Source: Alcanivorax sp. S6407
GTDB taxonomy: Bacteria; Pseudomonadota; Gammaproteobacteria; Pseudomonadales; Alcanivoracaceae
NCBI RefSeq assembly: GCF_023016115.1
Contig: NZ_JALKBH010000001.1
Span: 1-64,000 of the forward strand
Direction: 5' to 3'
DNA: 64,000 nucleotides
In this document: positions 11,530 through 21,135 of the stretch, in pieces
Layout: each line of letters opens with the position of its first letter
Position numbering within the stretch: position 1 is the first letter of the stretch
Notes under the pieces: model-generated
The model's database searches: none
The model's input: only the letters and a program-made list of their open reading frames with translations
Told to the model about the DNA's origin: nothing
Position numbers and translations under genes: made by a program

Positions 11530-11557
11530 GCCAGACGCTTGACGCTAAGAGCTGAAA
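11530..11557. repeat. 7-bp-period array (GCTTGAC type)
   Basis: GCCAGAC, GCTTGAC, GCTAAGA, GCTGAAA: four heptads with a fixed 7-bp period and a drifting unit. Confidence 0.55.
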
Positions 11558-11570
11558 CCAAACCCTTTTT

Positions 11571-11643
11571 CACCACAGAGAGCACGGAGTTCACAGAGAA
11601 AAACCGTCTTTCCTCAGTGATCTCTGTGTCCTCTGTGGTAAAT
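11571..11643. repeat. Long imperfect palindrome of the ACCACAGAG type
   Basis: CACCACAGAGAGCACGGAG at the left is the near inverse of CTCTGTGTCCTCTGTGGTAA at the right, giving a long interrupted stem. A related half-copy (TTTACCACAGAGGGCACAGCG) occurs at about 18420. A dispersed repeat of unknown function. Confidence 0.6.
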
Positions 11644-11957
11644 CTGCCATTAACGACGCTGGGCAATAGCGCTGCTTGACCTGACGAGCACAAGAGCGAC
11701 GCTCTTGCGGGGCGGCCTCCCTAGCTGCTGATTCCCGCTAATCCGCGAAGCCCCTTTTTTATTGTCCGGGAAAATTGTCGACAATTGCTGTTCGGGGCCG
11801 GGGGGCTTTGCTAGGATTGCGCTCTGCCTCCTCCCTCTACGTATGGGAAACGGAGGGTTGCTGTTTCTTTGATGCGGGGCCCACAAGGCCTTGCCTGCAT
11901 TGACTCTGGCGGCGGGCTATCGCCTTCCGTCTTTGTGTCCTTAACGGAGGGGACCCG

Positions 11958-12242
11958 ATGAAAACGATACACAAGCACCGCCTCAACGTGTCTACCGATG
12001 TGCAGGAAATCCGCCTGCCGGAATCGGGCACGGTGCTGAAAGTGGATTACATCCTGCAGGATGCGGCTATCTGCATGTGGGTGGAAGTGGACGCGGATAC
12101 CGTGATCGACACCCCCAAGGAAGTGCGTACTTTCAAGGTATTCACTACCGGCTCCGGCATTCCTGACAATGCCAGCTACCTGGGTACCACCATTGATCAC
12201 ATGAAAGCCCAGGCCTACCACGTTTACGAACTCAAGAACTGA
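11958..12242 (+). CDS. DUF7352-like small protein
   Basis: 94 residues starting MKTIHKHRLNVSTDVQEIRL, with a long central beta-rich stretch and the ending YLGTTIDHMKAQAYHVYELK. This matches my recollection of the DUF7352 family, small beta-strand proteins found in phages and bacteria, where the closing strand is HVYE. No function is known. GGAGG upstream (about 11947) gives a good ribosome site. It stands alone between repeat-rich DNA and prfB and has its own terminator. Confidence 0.6.
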   Translation: MKTIHKHRLNVSTDVQEIRLPESGTVLKVDYILQDAAICMWVEVDADTVIDTPKEVRTFKVFTTGSGIPDNASYLGTTIDHMKAQAYHVYELKN

Positions 12243-12262
12243 CGTACGCCTCTCGTCAGCAG

Positions 12263-12292
12263 CGGCGCAAACCGCTAAACTGCGCCGTTTTC
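12263..12292 (+). terminator. Terminator between the DUF7352-like gene and prfB
   Basis: CGGCGCA and TGCGCCG stem followed by TTTTC. Confidence 0.7.
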
Positions 12293-12350
12293 CCGGGCCT
12301 GTTCCGGCAGGCCCGACCTCCGATCATTTGACGATCTGAAGAGAGACGTA

Positions 12351-13467
12351 ATGGAAGTCAATCCGCTGCGAACCCATCTTTCTGACCTCGCTGAGCGTGT
12401 GGAAGCGCTTAGGGGGTATCTTTGACTATGCTACCAAGCATGAGCGCCTGACCGAGGTTTCCCGCGAGCTGGAAAGCCCGGATGTCTGGAACGATCCGGA
12501 CTACGCCCAGGGTCTGGGTAAGGAACGCGCCCAGCTGGAAGCGGTGGTGAAGACCATCGACGATTCCACCCAGGGCATCACCGATACCCAGGACCTGCTG
12601 GAACTGGTGGTGGAAGAGGGCGACGAAGACAGCCTGCCGGAAGTGGAAAGCGAGCTGGAGCGACTGGAAAAGCTGGTCGGCGACCTGGAATTCCGCCGCA
12701 TGTTCTCCGGGCAGATGGACCCCTGTAATGCCTACCTGGATATCCAGGCCGGCTCCGGCGGTACCGAGGCCCAGGACTGGGGCGAGATGCTGCTGCGCAT
12801 GTACCTGCGCTGGGGCGAAGCCCACGGCTTCAAGACCGAGTTGGTGGAAGCCTCTGCCGGCGACGTGGCCGGCATCAAGTCTGCCACTATCCGTTTTGAA
12901 GGCGACTACGCCTACGGCTGGCTGCGCACCGAAACCGGCGTGCACCGCCTGGTGCGCAAGAGCCCGTTCGATTCCGGCGGTCGTCGCCACACCTCTTTCA
13001 GCTCTGTGTTCGTATCCCCGGAAGTGGATGACGATATCGATATCGAGATCGATATGGGCAACATGCGGGTGGATACCTACCGGGCTTCCGGCGCCGGTGG
13101 TCAGCACGTTAACCGGACCGATTCTGCGGTACGTCTGACTTACGTGTTCAAGGATGAAGGCGGCACCGAGCACACGGTGGTGACCCAGTGCCAGAGCGAG
13201 CGAAGCCAGCACCAGAACAAGGACAAGGCCATGAAGATGATGCAGGCCAAGGTCTACGAGCTGGAAATGCAGCGCCGCAATGCCGAGAAGCAGGCCCTGG
13301 AAAACAGCAAGGCGGATATCGGCTGGGGCAGCCAGATCCGTTCCTACGTGCTGGACGATGCCCGCATCAAGGATCTGCGCACCGGCGTGGAGAACCGCAA
13401 TACCCAGGCGGTTCTCGATGGCGCCCTGGATCCCTTTATTGAAGCGTCCCTGAAAGCGGGATTGTAA
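12351..13467 (+). CDS. prfB: Peptide chain release factor 2 (programmed +1 frameshift)
   Basis: Joined frames 12351-12422 and 12424-13467 give about 371 residues. The first frame reads [20 protein letters not shown], then RGYL, and stops at TGA 12423-12425; ribosomes shift +1 at CTT-TGA and continue as DYATKHERL. Codon recognition uses the SPF tripeptide ([15 protein letters not shown]), and peptide release uses GGQ ([14 protein letters not shown]). It terminates translation at UGA and UAA and is autoregulated through the in-frame UGA. Upstream of lysS, the same order as in Escherichia coli. Confidence 0.97.
12411..12425 (+). promoter_or_regulatory. RF2 programmed frameshift site
   Basis: AGGGGG (12411-12416) acts as the internal Shine-Dalgarno, three bases before CTT; TGA follows directly. 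This is the canonical prfB frameshift cassette, where low RF2 lets the ribosome slip and make more RF2. Confidence 0.95.
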
Positions 13468-13471
13468 TTAC

Positions 13472-13506
13472 GCTGGACGCCTGACGCCCGAGGCCTGACG
13501 AGACAT
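13472..13506. repeat. 7-bp-period array (GCCTGAC type) between prfB and lysS
   Basis: Heptads GCTGGAC, GCCTGAC, GCCCGAG, GCCTGAC, GAGACAT run directly after the prfB stop. The array lies inside the prfB-lysS transcript. Confidence 0.6.
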
Positions 13507-13550
13507 CGACAGGCCCCGGCGGCTGGCCGAGATACCGGAAGCACAGAGTC

Positions 13551-15050
13551 ATGAGCCAAGACGAAACCACACAGAACACCGTCGAACAGCAGGAATCCGA
13601 GAATCGCCTGATTGCCGAGCGTCGTGCCAAGCTGGCCGAGCTGCGTGAAGCGGGCAATGCGTTCCCCAACCACTTCCGCCGTGATTCCCTGGCGGCCGAG
13701 CTGCAGGCACAGTACGGCGAGCTGAGCAAGGAAGAGCTGGAAGAGAAGGGCATTCAGGTGGCCGTGGCTGGTCGTCTGATGCTGGACCGCAAGTCGTTCA
13801 AGGTGCTGCAGGACATGTCCGGCCGTATCCAGATTTATGCCAGCAAGGATGTCCAGAAGGACACCAAGCACTGGGATCTGGGCGATATCATTGGTGTGAA
13901 AGGTACCCTGTGCAAATCCGGCAAGGGTGACCTGTACGTGATGATGGAAGAGTACCTGCTGCTCACCAAGTCGCTGCGCCCGCTGCCTGAAAAGCACAAG
14001 GGGCTGACCGACACCGAAGCCCGTTACCGTCAGCGTTACGTGGACCTGATCGTCAACGAGGAAAGCCGCCGGGCCTTCCAGATCCGTGCCCAGGTTGTGG
14101 CCGGTATCCGCAATTACCTGGTCAAGAAGGGCTTTGTGGAAGCGGAAACGCCCATGCTGCAGGTGATCCCCGGTGGCGCCACGGCGCGGCCGTTCGTGAC
14201 CCATCACAACAGCCTGGACATGGAAATGTTCCTGCGTATCGCGCCTGAGCTGTACCTGAAGCGGCTGGTGGTCGGCGGTTTCGAGAAGGTGTTCGAGATC
14301 AACCGCAACTTCCGTAATGAGGGGCTTTCCACCCGTCATAACCCGGAATTCACCATGCTGGAGTTCTACCAGGCCTACGGTAACTACCTGGACCTGATGG
14401 ATCTCACCGAAGACATGCTGCGCACCCTGGCACAAGATGTGCTCGGTACCACTGATGTGAATTATCAGGGCGAAGTGTATGACTTTGGCAAACCCTTCGC
14501 GCGGATGACGGTGGTTGAGTCTATCCTGCACTTTAACCCGGACATGGATCCGGCTGCGCTGGCGGATGATGCTGGTGCCCGCAAGATTGCGGAAGGTCTG
14601 GGCATCCCGCTGAAAGACAGCTACGGTCTGGGCAAGGTACAGATCGAGATCTTCGAGAAGACGGTGGAGCACCGCCTCAAGGATCCGACCTTTATCACCG
14701 AGTACCCCACCGAGGTGTCGCCGCTGGCCCGCCGTATGGATGACAATCCGTTCGTGACCGAGCGCTTCGAGTTCTTTATCGGTGGCCGTGAAATCGGCAA
14801 CGGTTTCTCGGAATTGAATGATGCTGAAGACCAGGCGGAACGTTTTCAGGCTCAGGTTGCCGAAAAGGATGCGGGTGACGACGAAGCCATGTTCTTCGAT
14901 GAAGATTATGTGGTGGCCCTGGAACACGGGTTGCCGCCCACGGCCGGTGAAGGGATTGGTATTGACCGTCTGGTTATGTTGTTTACCGATTCCCCGTCGA
15001 TCCGTGATGTCATTCTGTTTCCGCATATGCGTCCCCAGGGGCGCGGGTAA
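13551..15050 (+). CDS. lysS: Lysyl-tRNA synthetase, class II
   Basis: 499 residues, the normal class II LysRS length. The N-terminal anticodon-binding OB domain spans about residues 55-165. The catalytic core shows motif 2 ([11 protein letters not shown]) and motif 3 ([20 protein letters not shown]), plus [14 protein letters not shown]. It charges tRNA-Lys in the cytoplasm. It lies 83 nt after prfB on the same strand, probably co-transcribed. A GGGGCAC/GTGCCCC hairpin lies just after the stop (15065-15083) but lacks a T-run, so it is not called as a terminator. Confidence 0.97.
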   Translation: MSQDETTQNTVEQQESENRLIAERRAKLAELREAGNAFPNHFRRDSLAAELQAQYGELSKEELEEKGIQVAVAGRLMLDRKSFKVLQDMSGRIQIYASKDVQKDTKHWDLGDIIGVKGTLCKSGKGDLYVMMEEYLLLTKSLRPLPEKHKGLTDTEARYRQRYVDLIVNEESRRAFQIRAQVVAGIRNYLVKKGFVEAETPMLQVIPGGATARPFVTHHNSLDMEMFLRIAPELYLKRLVVGGFEKVFEINRNFRNEGLSTRHNPEFTMLEFYQAYGNYLDLMDLTEDMLRTLAQDVLGTTDVNYQGEVYDFGKPFARMTVVESILHFNPDMDPAALADDAGARKIAEGLGIPLKDSYGLGKVQIEIFEKTVEHRLKDPTFITEYPTEVSPLARRMDDNPFVTERFEFFIGGREIGNGFSELNDAEDQAERFQAQVAEKDAGDDEAMFFDEDYVVALEHGLPPTAGEGIGIDRLVMLFTDSPSIRDVILFPHMRPQGRG

Positions 15051-15137
15051 ACATACTTTATTTGGGGCACGGCTTGTGCCCCCGCCCATGCGGGCAGTGG
15101 GAGAGTGACACAACCCTGTTTATAACAAAGGCTTGCT

Positions 15138-15812
15138 GTGTCCATGACAAACGTAATTCAGTACCAAGGTCGAAAAGCCCGTCGTGCGGGCAGTGAACAG
15201 CGCCGCCAGGCCATTCTGGAAGCGGCCCTGGCGATTATCGTCAAGGACGGTATTCGTGCTGTCCGGCATCGCGCGGTGGCCCGGGAAGCGGATGTGCCAC
15301 TGTCTGCAACCACCTACTATTTCAAGGATATCTCCGATCTGATCGCAGATACCTTCACCCTCTTTGCCGAGCGGGCGCTCACCGAGGTGATCGAGCCGTT
15401 CAAGCAGCAGGCCTTCGCCGTGCTGTCGAATTTCGATCGTGAGAGTCTGGCCGATCCGGCCGCTCGCAAGAAGACGGTGACCATGGTCGGCCAGATGCTG
15501 TCTGGCTTCATCATCAACGAATTCCAGCAACGACGTGGCCATCTGGTCGCCGAGCAGGCGTTTCTGCAGGAAGCGGTGCTGGATGACCGGCTCAGTGCGC
15601 TGGCGGACCTGTACCTGCGTCAGCAGCTGGAAAGCCTGAAAATCGCCACCGAGCTGCTCGGCACCAGCAATCCTCGCCTGGATGCGGAACTGATCCTGTC
15701 TACCATGATGACGCTGGAACAACGGCTGCTGGTGCACCCGGAACATGCCGAGCCGGGGTTTGTGGAAGCCCGTCTGTGCAACCTGGTCGACAAGTTGTTG
15801 CCCCATGGCTGA
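15138..15812 (+). CDS. TetR-family regulator
   Basis: 224 residues from GTG 15138 (ATG 15144 is an alternative). The N-terminal helix-turn-helix covers about residues 22-70: [37 protein letters not shown], the TetR DNA-binding pattern with the YYF recognition helix end. The ligand-binding C-terminal half is all-helical and not assigned to a ligand. Its last codons overlap the start of ung by 8 nt, so ung is translationally coupled to it. An unusual partner for a DNA repair gene; no operator was identified. Confidence 0.85.
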   Translation: MSMTNVIQYQGRKARRAGSEQRRQAILEAALAIIVKDGIRAVRHRAVAREADVPLSATTYYFKDISDLIADTFTLFAERALTEVIEPFKQQAFAVLSNFDRESLADPAARKKTVTMVGQMLSGFIINEFQQRRGHLVAEQAFLQEAVLDDRLSALADLYLRQQLESLKIATELLGTSNPRLDAELILSTMMTLEQRLLVHPEHAEPGFVEARLCNLVDKLLPHG

Positions 15813-16488
15813 TGCCCAGCCACTGGAAGCCGGTTGGCAGGCGCATCTTGGTGGTGAGTTCGACAAGGACTACATGGTCCGTCTGCGTGCCTTTCTGGGC
15901 GCACAGAAGCAGGCGGGCAAGACCGTCTATCCGGCCGGGCCGGACATCTTCAATGCCTTCAACCTGACACCCTTCGAGAAGGTGAAAGTGGTGATCCTTG
16001 GCCAGGATCCCTATCACGGTCCCGACCAGGCTCATGGCCTGTGTTTTTCTGTCCAGCGTGACGTGAAGACGCCGCCGTCACTGGTGAATATCTACAAGGA
16101 GATTCACCGTGATCTGGGCCTGCAGATTCCCTCCCATGGCAATCTGACTCACTGGGCCGAGCAGGGCGTGTTGCTGCTCAATGCGGTGCTCACGGTGGAA
16201 GCTGGTCAGGCTGCGTCCCACCAGAAGCAGGGCTGGGAAACCTTTACCGATGAAGCCATCGACCAGCTCAACCGCGACCGGGACGGGTTGGTGTTCCTGC
16301 TCTGGGGCAGCCATGCCCAGAAGAAGGGGCGCCTGATCGACCGAGAGCGCCACTGCGTACTTACGGCCCCCCATCCTTCCCCCTTGTCCGCCCACCGCGG
16401 TTTCCTTGGCTGTGGCCACTTCTCCCGGGCCAACCAGTACCTGCTGCAACAGGGTAAGGACGCCATCGACTGGTCGGTGCCGGACTGA
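15805..16488 (+). CDS. ung: Uracil-DNA glycosylase
   Basis: 227 residues from ATG 15805, which overlaps the tetR stop. It removes uracil from DNA in base-excision repair. The catalytic water-activating aspartate is in [20 protein letters not shown]; the leucine-loop/histidine motif is [20 protein letters not shown]. The family-1 length and order are normal. The stop codon (TGA 16486-16488) is also the start of a 7-bp-period array, so the repeat abuts the gene directly. Confidence 0.95.
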   Translation: MADAQPLEAGWQAHLGGEFDKDYMVRLRAFLGAQKQAGKTVYPAGPDIFNAFNLTPFEKVKVVILGQDPYHGPDQAHGLCFSVQRDVKTPPSLVNIYKEIHRDLGLQIPSHGNLTHWAEQGVLLLNAVLTVEAGQAASHQKQGWETFTDEAIDQLNRDRDGLVFLLWGSHAQKKGRLIDRERHCVLTAPHPSPLSAHRGFLGCGHFSRANQYLLQQGKDAIDWSVPD

Positions 16489-16518
16489 GCTACAAGCTGC
16501 GAGCTATGAGCTACGCTC
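16487..16518. repeat. 7-bp-period array (AGCTACA type) after ung
   Basis: Heptads AGCTACA, AGCTGCG, AGCTATG, AGCTACG then CTCGAT. The same AGCTACG-CTCGATT junction ends the longer array at 52922-53005, and both are followed by the same REP and 225-bp repeats, so the whole string is one composite dispersed unit. Confidence 0.65.
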
Positions 16519-16554
16519 GATTGGATTAAGAAAGGCCCCCTTCCCAGCGTTCCT

Positions 16555-16655
16555 GGATTTCTACGAAGCAGCCGTAGGAGCGAGCCTGCTCGCGATCCGA
16601 GCCCAAGCGAGGTAAGGATTCCAGAGACTCTGTTCGAACTGCATGAACTTGAGGT
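16555..16655. repeat. REP-containing repeat, copy 1
   Basis: TTTCTACGAAGC, a REP palindrome (GTAGGAGCGAGCCTGCTCGC), GATCCGAGCCCAAGCGAGGT and CTGTTCGAACTGCA occur in order, and again with changes at about 53047-53142. Further REP arms lie at about 17034 (CTGTGGGAACG) and 17243-17270 (GGATCGCCTGCAGGCAGGCT). Confidence 0.65.
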
Positions 16656-16732
16656 GCGAATCTGCGGTGGTGGTGGCTCTCACCTGGCTGACATGACTCC
16701 TGCTGATATGTCATCGCACTATGGCACGTGCG

Positions 16733-16957
16733 TGTCCTCGCCGGACGGGCCCAAAGGGGTGTGACGCGACACCCCTCTGGACTCCCCCGCGCCCCGACTC
16801 CGTTCGACCCGCTCCGCGGGTACACTCCGGTACTCACGATCTGGCGGACGCAAAAAAGACTCGCTCCGCTCAGACAGGTTTTTTGCTCTACGCCGCCAGA
16901 TCCTTCCGTTCCTCGACTCACTCTAACGGGGAAGATGCCGTGCTGATGGCATTGGTG
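16733..16957. repeat. Structured ~225-bp dispersed repeat, copy 1
   Basis: Runs from TGTCCTCGCCGGACGGGCCC to ATGGCATTGGTG and is about 90% identical by eye to 53265-53487. It contains an early hairpin GGGGTGT/ACACCCC, a middle hairpin ACCCGC/GCGGGT, and a large hairpin with GATCTGGCGG pairing to CCGCCAGATC around a CAAAAAAG...TTTTTTG inner region. Frames across it can be translated but share no protein family I know and differ in reading frame length between copies. Could be a non-coding RNA gene or a mobile palindromic element. Confidence 0.65.
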
Positions 16958-17590
16958 TTCTTTTCTCGTGCAAACGTTCTAGATAGGTGTAGGAGGCCGA
17001 AAAGTTTTCGAGCTTCTGCATTTCTACGAAGCCGCTGTGGGAACGTAGTGAAGCGGAGTAACGCACGGAGTGCGAAGCGAATAACTTGCCTGCAAGCGAT
17101 CCGAGCCTAAGCGAGGTAAAAAGATGCGAGTTTTAAGTGACCAGGTTCGAAAAGCCTAAACACCTCGCGCATTTTTGGGGTTAAAGATTTTCGAGACCCG
17201 AAACTCGTATCTCTTCTCTCTGGAATCCTTACCTCGCCTTGGCTCGGATCGCCTGCAGGCAGGCTCCTACAGGGGGCTCCCTGTAAGTCTTTGCCTGCAT
17301 GCCAAATCAACCGACACCGAGTCTGGTTTGGAAGGCGGGCTGTCGGGTTAAGCTTTTGGTAATCCTGGTATGTCACTCTTGTGGTGGCGACGTTGGGCTG
17401 AACTGGCCCTGCGGGCAGTGGGGCTGGCAACAGCTGTGGAATTTCGCCGATATGGTGGGTATTTACCCGGAAATAACGCATTTTCGTATATTCCGAAGAG
17501 GCATAAAACTATCACTATATATTCCTTTATATTCTTCTCTCAGCCCCTATCATGACCACTCGCCAATCCTGAAAGCGAGGCTCGAATATC

Positions 17591-18301
17591 ATGGGTAGTG
17601 CTCAAATGATTACACGTTTCGGTGACAATACAGCCGGTCTGTCCAAAGAGACCCTGGCTGAGCTGAACCGTGTTTATGCTCCGTTGAGCTTTGAAGAGCG
17701 CATCCGCCGTGTCTATCAGGATTTTCCGGCTGAGAAGATCATGGTGACCTCCTCGTTCGCGGCCACCTCTGCGTATTTCCTGCATATCATTTCTACCATT
17801 CGTCCCGAGCAGCCGGTGCACTTTATCGATACCGGTTACCACTTCGAGAAGACGATTGAGTACAAGGATTACCTGATCGAGCGTTTCGGCCTGACTGTGG
17901 TGGACGTAAAACCGGATCCGGATCATCACCAGGTGTCGCTGGACAACCAGATGTGGGAAACCGACCCTGATCTGTGCTGTCAGGTGAACAAGGTCAACCC
18001 GCTGGAAGAAGCCAAGGAAAACTACGACCTGTGGATTTCAAGCCTGATGGGTTGGACCACGGAGCATCGTTCAGGGCTGGAAATCTTTGAAGAGCGCCGT
18101 GGCATGATCAAATTCAATCCCATGATTGATGTCAGCAAGGAAGAGCGTGACAACTACATCGCCGAGCACGACTTGCCGTTCCATCCGCTGGTGGCAGAAG
18201 GCTATGACTCTATCGGTTGCAGCCATTGCACCTTCAAGGGTGAAGGCCGGGACGGCCGCTGGAAGGGTAAAGGCAAAACCGAGTGCGGTATTCATTTGTA
18301 A
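17591..18301 (+). CDS. cysH: Adenylyl-sulfate (APS-type) reductase CysH
   Basis: 236 residues. Reduces adenylyl sulfate to sulfite in assimilatory sulfate reduction, using thioredoxin. The PP-loop-like N-terminus includes VTSSFAATSAYFLHI. The [4Fe-4S]-binding cysteine pairs are CCQVNKVNPL (about residues 129-130) and GCSHCTF (about 211-214), which distinguish APS from PAPS reductases. The catalytic cysteine is in TECGIHL at the C-terminus. ATG 17591 has GAGG upstream; ATG at 17606 is an alternative. Monocistronic with a strong terminator. The 450 nt upstream hold repeats and presumably its promoter. Confidence 0.93.
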   Translation: MGSAQMITRFGDNTAGLSKETLAELNRVYAPLSFEERIRRVYQDFPAEKIMVTSSFAATSAYFLHIISTIRPEQPVHFIDTGYHFEKTIEYKDYLIERFGLTVVDVKPDPDHHQVSLDNQMWETDPDLCCQVNKVNPLEEAKENYDLWISSLMGWTTEHRSGLEIFEERRGMIKFNPMIDVSKEERDNYIAEHDLPFHPLVAEGYDSIGCSHCTFKGEGRDGRWKGKGKTECGIHL

Positions 18302-18306
18302 CTGAG

Positions 18307-18341
18307 ACGCTGCACGCATCACGCTTCATGCAACACGCGAA
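18307..18341. repeat. 7-bp-period array (ACGCATC type), left arm of an inverted pair
   Basis: ACGCTGC, ACGCATC, ACGCTTC, ATGCAAC, ACGCGAA, starting right after the cysH stop. Its complement-like partner (GCGTGTT type) is at 18690-18717. Confidence 0.6.
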
Positions 18342-18374
18342 AGGCCGCTCCCGAGAGGGGGCGGCCTTTTTTGT
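18341..18374 (+). terminator. Terminator after cysH
   Basis: AAGGCCGCTCCC / GGGGGCGGCCTT stem followed by TTTTTTG. Confidence 0.85.
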
Positions 18375-18689
18375 GCCGCTCTGCGGCTGCAACAGGCTTC
18401 ACGCAAAGATCAAAAGCGGATTTACCACAGAGGGCACAGCGTTCTTTGAGGGAGGGTTAAAGCGCAGGAGTAGCACATTCCCGTAAATCCGCGATGACAC
18501 TTTTGGGGTGGTCTGCCTGGCAAGGATTCTGGAATCCAGAGTGTTCGGCGAGGTGGTTTGGGATCGCCATGCAAGCATGGGCTCCTACGGGAAAGCGGGT
18601 GGCGTGATAAAGGTCTGCCTCATGGTGATGAAGGTACGGAAGCAGTGAGAGAGGGAAGCGCTGCACGCCTCTGGACCCGGCCACGGATC

Positions 18690-18717
18690 GCGTGTTGCCT
18701 GTTGCGTGCAGCGTGTT
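18690..18717. repeat. 7-bp-period array (GCGTGTT type), right arm of an inverted pair
   Basis: GCGTGTT, GCCTGTT, GCGTGCA, GCGTGTT, immediately before the cheX 3' end. Inverse in sense to the ACGC-type array at 18307-18341. The spacer 18375-18689 holds a REP-like CATGCAAGCATG (about 18569) and an ACCACAGAGG half-palindrome but no gene. Confidence 0.6.
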
Positions 18718-18720
18718 GCG

Positions 18721-19161
18721 TCAATGCAATCCTGGTTGCACGCAGATCAGCAGGTGGCCGGCCTTGTTGTCTCCGAGCTGGACCAGCAAGGAGCCCTGGC
18801 TGGCTTCCGGTACGGTTTCCAGTGTGACAGGCAGGGAAAGCTGGCTGGGGCCGGGGAGAATGGCCTTGATGTTACCGGCGATGATGTTGGTGAGTTCGTT
18901 CATGGCATCGGTGATGTCGCGCGGTTCCACATTGTCATCTTCCTTGCGGAACATGGCAGCGGCTATGCGGCGGCTGAGTTCGTCGCTGCTGCTGATGGTG
19001 ATGCTGCCTTTCCAGCCACCGGAGATGGTAATCGCGGAACCGCAGGGCAAGGTGGTGGCCGGTGCCTCTTCGGTATGCACCGGGATCTTCAGAAAATCAT
19101 TCATCACCGTGCTGCCGATACGGGCGATCTTCATTGACAGTTGTGCTGATTGAGAGTCCAT
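18721..19161 (-). CDS. cheX: CheX-like chemotaxis phosphatase
   Basis: 146 residues from ATG 19161 (AAGG upstream; a GTG 9 nt earlier is possible). The beta-rich N-terminal sheet has AITISGGWKGSITISSSDELSRR, and the phosphatase helix is DITDAMNELTNIIAGNIKA, matching the CheC/CheX/FliY signature ExxN (E...N in MNELTN). CheX removes phosphate from CheY-P. Last gene of the leftward chemotaxis operon, 32 nt after cheR. The acidic and amide residues of the helix are kept, so it is probably active. Confidence 0.8.
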   Translation of the reverse strand: MDSQSAQLSMKIARIGSTVMNDFLKIPVHTEEAPATTLPCGSAITISGGWKGSITISSSDELSRRIAAAMFRKEDDNVEPRDITDAMNELTNIIAGNIKAILPGPSQLSLPVTLETVPEASQGSLLVQLGDNKAGHLLICVQPGLH

Positions 19162-19192
19162 GTCGTGCACCTTTTGTTAACAGTATTCGGGC

Positions 19193-20017
19193 TTATGTCG
19201 GTTGGAAGAACGAACCGTATTTGCTGGCTTGTACGGGTTTGAATCCGCTGCATTTTTCCAGGTTTTCTGCGGCACCAAGCAACAGGTAGCCGTCATGCCG
19301 GGCCTGCCGGCGCATCTTGCTGAGCACCAGGTTGCGATCGGCCAGTGAAAAGTAGATCAGCACGTTTCGCAGCAGGATGATGTCGAAAGCAGGCAGCTCT
19401 TCCGGCCATTGCTGAATCAGGTTGATGGACTGAAAGTCCACCTTGTCTCGTATGGGCTTTTTTACCTGCCACTCCAGCCCATCCTGCTCGAAATACAGGG
19501 CCATGAAGCGTGCCGGCAGGCCTCGGTTCATTTCGGTGAGGCTGTAGCGGCCGCTGCGGGCCTTGCTCAGGGACTTGCGCGAGAAGTCACTGGCGACGAT
19601 CTGAACGTCCCACTCCCTGAGCTCCGGAAAGCGATCTTCCAGCAACATGGCAATGCTGTAGGGCTCCTGGCCGGTACTGCAGGCAGCGCTCCAGATCTTC
19701 AGGCTTCTTTCCTTGCGACGGCGCTCCATCAGGTTGGGGAGCATGTGTTCAGTGAAGCTTTCGTTGAAAATCGGATCGCGGAAAAAATAGGTTTCATTGA
19801 TGGCCATGGCTTCGATCAGCTGGCAGCGCAGCTCATCTTCGGGATCGTTGCAGGCCTTTTCGATCAGGGCATTGATATCGCCGCTGGTATATTCGCGGGC
19901 CAGGCTGTGCAGGCGGGCTTCCGCCAGATAGGCCTTGTCATCGGGCAGGTTGACGGCGATACGCTCGAACAACAAATTACGCAGGTGGCTGTAATTTTCG
20001 GGGTGGATTTCGCTCAT
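19193..20017 (-). CDS. cheR: Chemotaxis protein methyltransferase CheR
   Basis: 274 residues. Methylates glutamates of chemoreceptors with S-adenosylmethionine. The all-helical N-terminal domain ends with MAINETYFFRDP; the SAM-binding loop is IWSAACSTGQEPYSIAM; the catalytic-domain end includes DIILLRNVLIYFS and GYLLLGAAENL. The start overlaps the cheB stop by 4 nt, a coupled arrangement. The receptor in this operon lacks an obvious C-terminal NWETF-type docking pentapeptide, so CheR must act without it. Confidence 0.95.
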   Translation of the reverse strand: MSEIHPENYSHLRNLLFERIAVNLPDDKAYLAEARLHSLAREYTSGDINALIEKACNDPEDELRCQLIEAMAINETYFFRDPIFNESFTEHMLPNLMERRRKERSLKIWSAACSTGQEPYSIAMLLEDRFPELREWDVQIVASDFSRKSLSKARSGRYSLTEMNRGLPARFMALYFEQDGLEWQVKKPIRDKVDFQSINLIQQWPEELPAFDIILLRNVLIYFSLADRNLVLSKMRRQARHDGYLLLGAAENLEKCSGFKPVQASKYGSFFQPT

Positions 20018-21135
20018 CCCTGAACCTCGTGTTGATTGCCGCCATTCTGGCGGTCCAGGCGGGAGCGGAACGTGGGGCGTCCCCGATTCACTCGCCGGGT
20101 AATTTCATCCGCCATCTTCACCAGGGGATATTCTGCGCAGGCCAGGCCGGCGCGGGATACCGCTCCGGGCATCCCCCAGATGGCACTGCTGGCGCGGTCC
20201 TGTACCAGGATCTGGGCACCGGTTTCAGACAGGGTGCGACAACCTTCCAGACCGTCCTGACCCATGCCGGTGAGCACCACGGCCAGGGTATTGGCACCGA
20301 AATGTTCGGCGGCGGCATTGAACAACACGTCCACGGCAGGGCGGCAGAAGTTCACCGGCTCGGAGCGCAGCGGAGAGGCCACAATCTGATCCCCCTGCTT
20401 GCTGACGGTCATGTGATAGTCACCGGCGGCCAGCAATACCTGGCCGGGCTCCACCACCGTGGGTTGATCGCATTCGCGGATCAGCAGCGGGCTGTTCTGG
20501 TTGAGTCGCTCGGCCAGCGCCTTGGTGAAGACAGCCGGCATGTGTTGCACCAACAGGATCGGTACCGGGAAATCTTCGGGCAAGGCGGCCATGACTTCGC
20601 CAAGCGCCTTTGGTCCCCCCATGGAGGAACCGATCACAACAAGATCCACCCGGGAGGGGATGCGGCGATAGCTGCTGGCGCTGGGCTGGATGACAATGTT
20701 GCGGGGTTTTTCTGCGACCACCGGCTCCAGCTTGAACAGTGACTTGATCTTGCCGAGCAGGCTGTTGCGGATGTAATCGCGGGCTTCTGCAGCGGTGCCG
20801 ACCATGGCCGGTTTGGGCACATAATCGCTGGCGCCCAAGGACAGCGCTTCGATGGTGACCATGGCGCCGCGTTCGGTGATGGAACTGAATACCAGCACCG
20901 GCATGGTGGATTTTTGTTCCTTCAATGCCTTGAGCATTTCCAGCCCACCCATGCCCGGCATTTCCACATCCAGAATGAGCAGATCGGCTTCCACCCGCTT
21001 CAGGCGTTCCAGGCCTTGCTGGCCATCGGAGGCGGTGCCGACCACCACAATGTCCGGATCTTCTTCCAGAATCTGGGTGAGGATGTGTCGTACTGCGGCG
21101 GTGTCATCCACCAGAAAGACACGGATTCGGTTCAT
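20014..21135 (-). CDS. cheB: Protein-glutamate methylesterase CheB
   Basis: 373 residues. The N-terminal receiver domain has phospho-acceptor D56 in LLILDVEMPGMGG and the acidic pair at D10-D11. The C-terminal methylesterase starts near residue 163, with the nucleophile serine in VVIGSSMGGPKAL (S170/S171), histidine H198 in LLVQHMP and the LTGMGQDGLEG block carrying the catalytic aspartate. It demethylates and deamidates receptors, opposing CheR. Overlaps both neighbours by 4 nt (cheR and the cheY-like gene). Confidence 0.96.
   Translation of the reverse strand: MNRIRVFLVDDTAAVRHILTQILEEDPDIVVVGTASDGQQGLERLKRVEADLLILDVEMPGMGGLEMLKALKEQKSTMPVLVFSSITERGAMVTIEALSLGASDYVPKPAMVGTAAEARDYIRNSLLGKIKSLFKLEPVVAEKPRNIVIQPSASSYRRIPSRVDLVVIGSSMGGPKALGEVMAALPEDFPVPILLVQHMPAVFTKALAERLNQNSPLLIRECDQPTVVEPGQVLLAAGDYHMTVSKQGDQIVASPLRSEPVNFCRPAVDVLFNAAAEHFGANTLAVVLTGMGQDGLEGCRTLSETGAQILVQDRASSAIWGMPGAVSRAGLACAEYPLVKMADEITRRVNRGRPTFRSRLDRQNGGNQHEVQG

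Larger units (their letters stand above)
11483..11767. repeat. Direct repeat flanking a hairpin-rich spacer
   Basis: A block of about 36 bp starting TTCCCGCTAATCCGCGA and ending CTTTTTTAT(G/T)GTC occurs at 11483-11518 and 11731-11767. Between the copies lie a 7-bp-period array (11530-11557) and a long imperfect palindrome (11571-11643). A fragment of the same word (AATCCGCGATGA) recurs near 18485. Looks like a short duplicated non-coding module; no gene between 11301 and 11957. Confidence 0.55.

Noticed and set aside
13344-15113. A 589-codon frame antisense to lysS
   Set aside because: Mirror of a highly expressed gene; no plausible start or family.
16721-17110. Short protein frames across the 225-bp repeat (also 53212-53523)
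   Set aside because: Different frame boundaries in the two copies, differences fall in hairpin arms as compensatory changes, and no known family; more likely a structured non-coding repeat.
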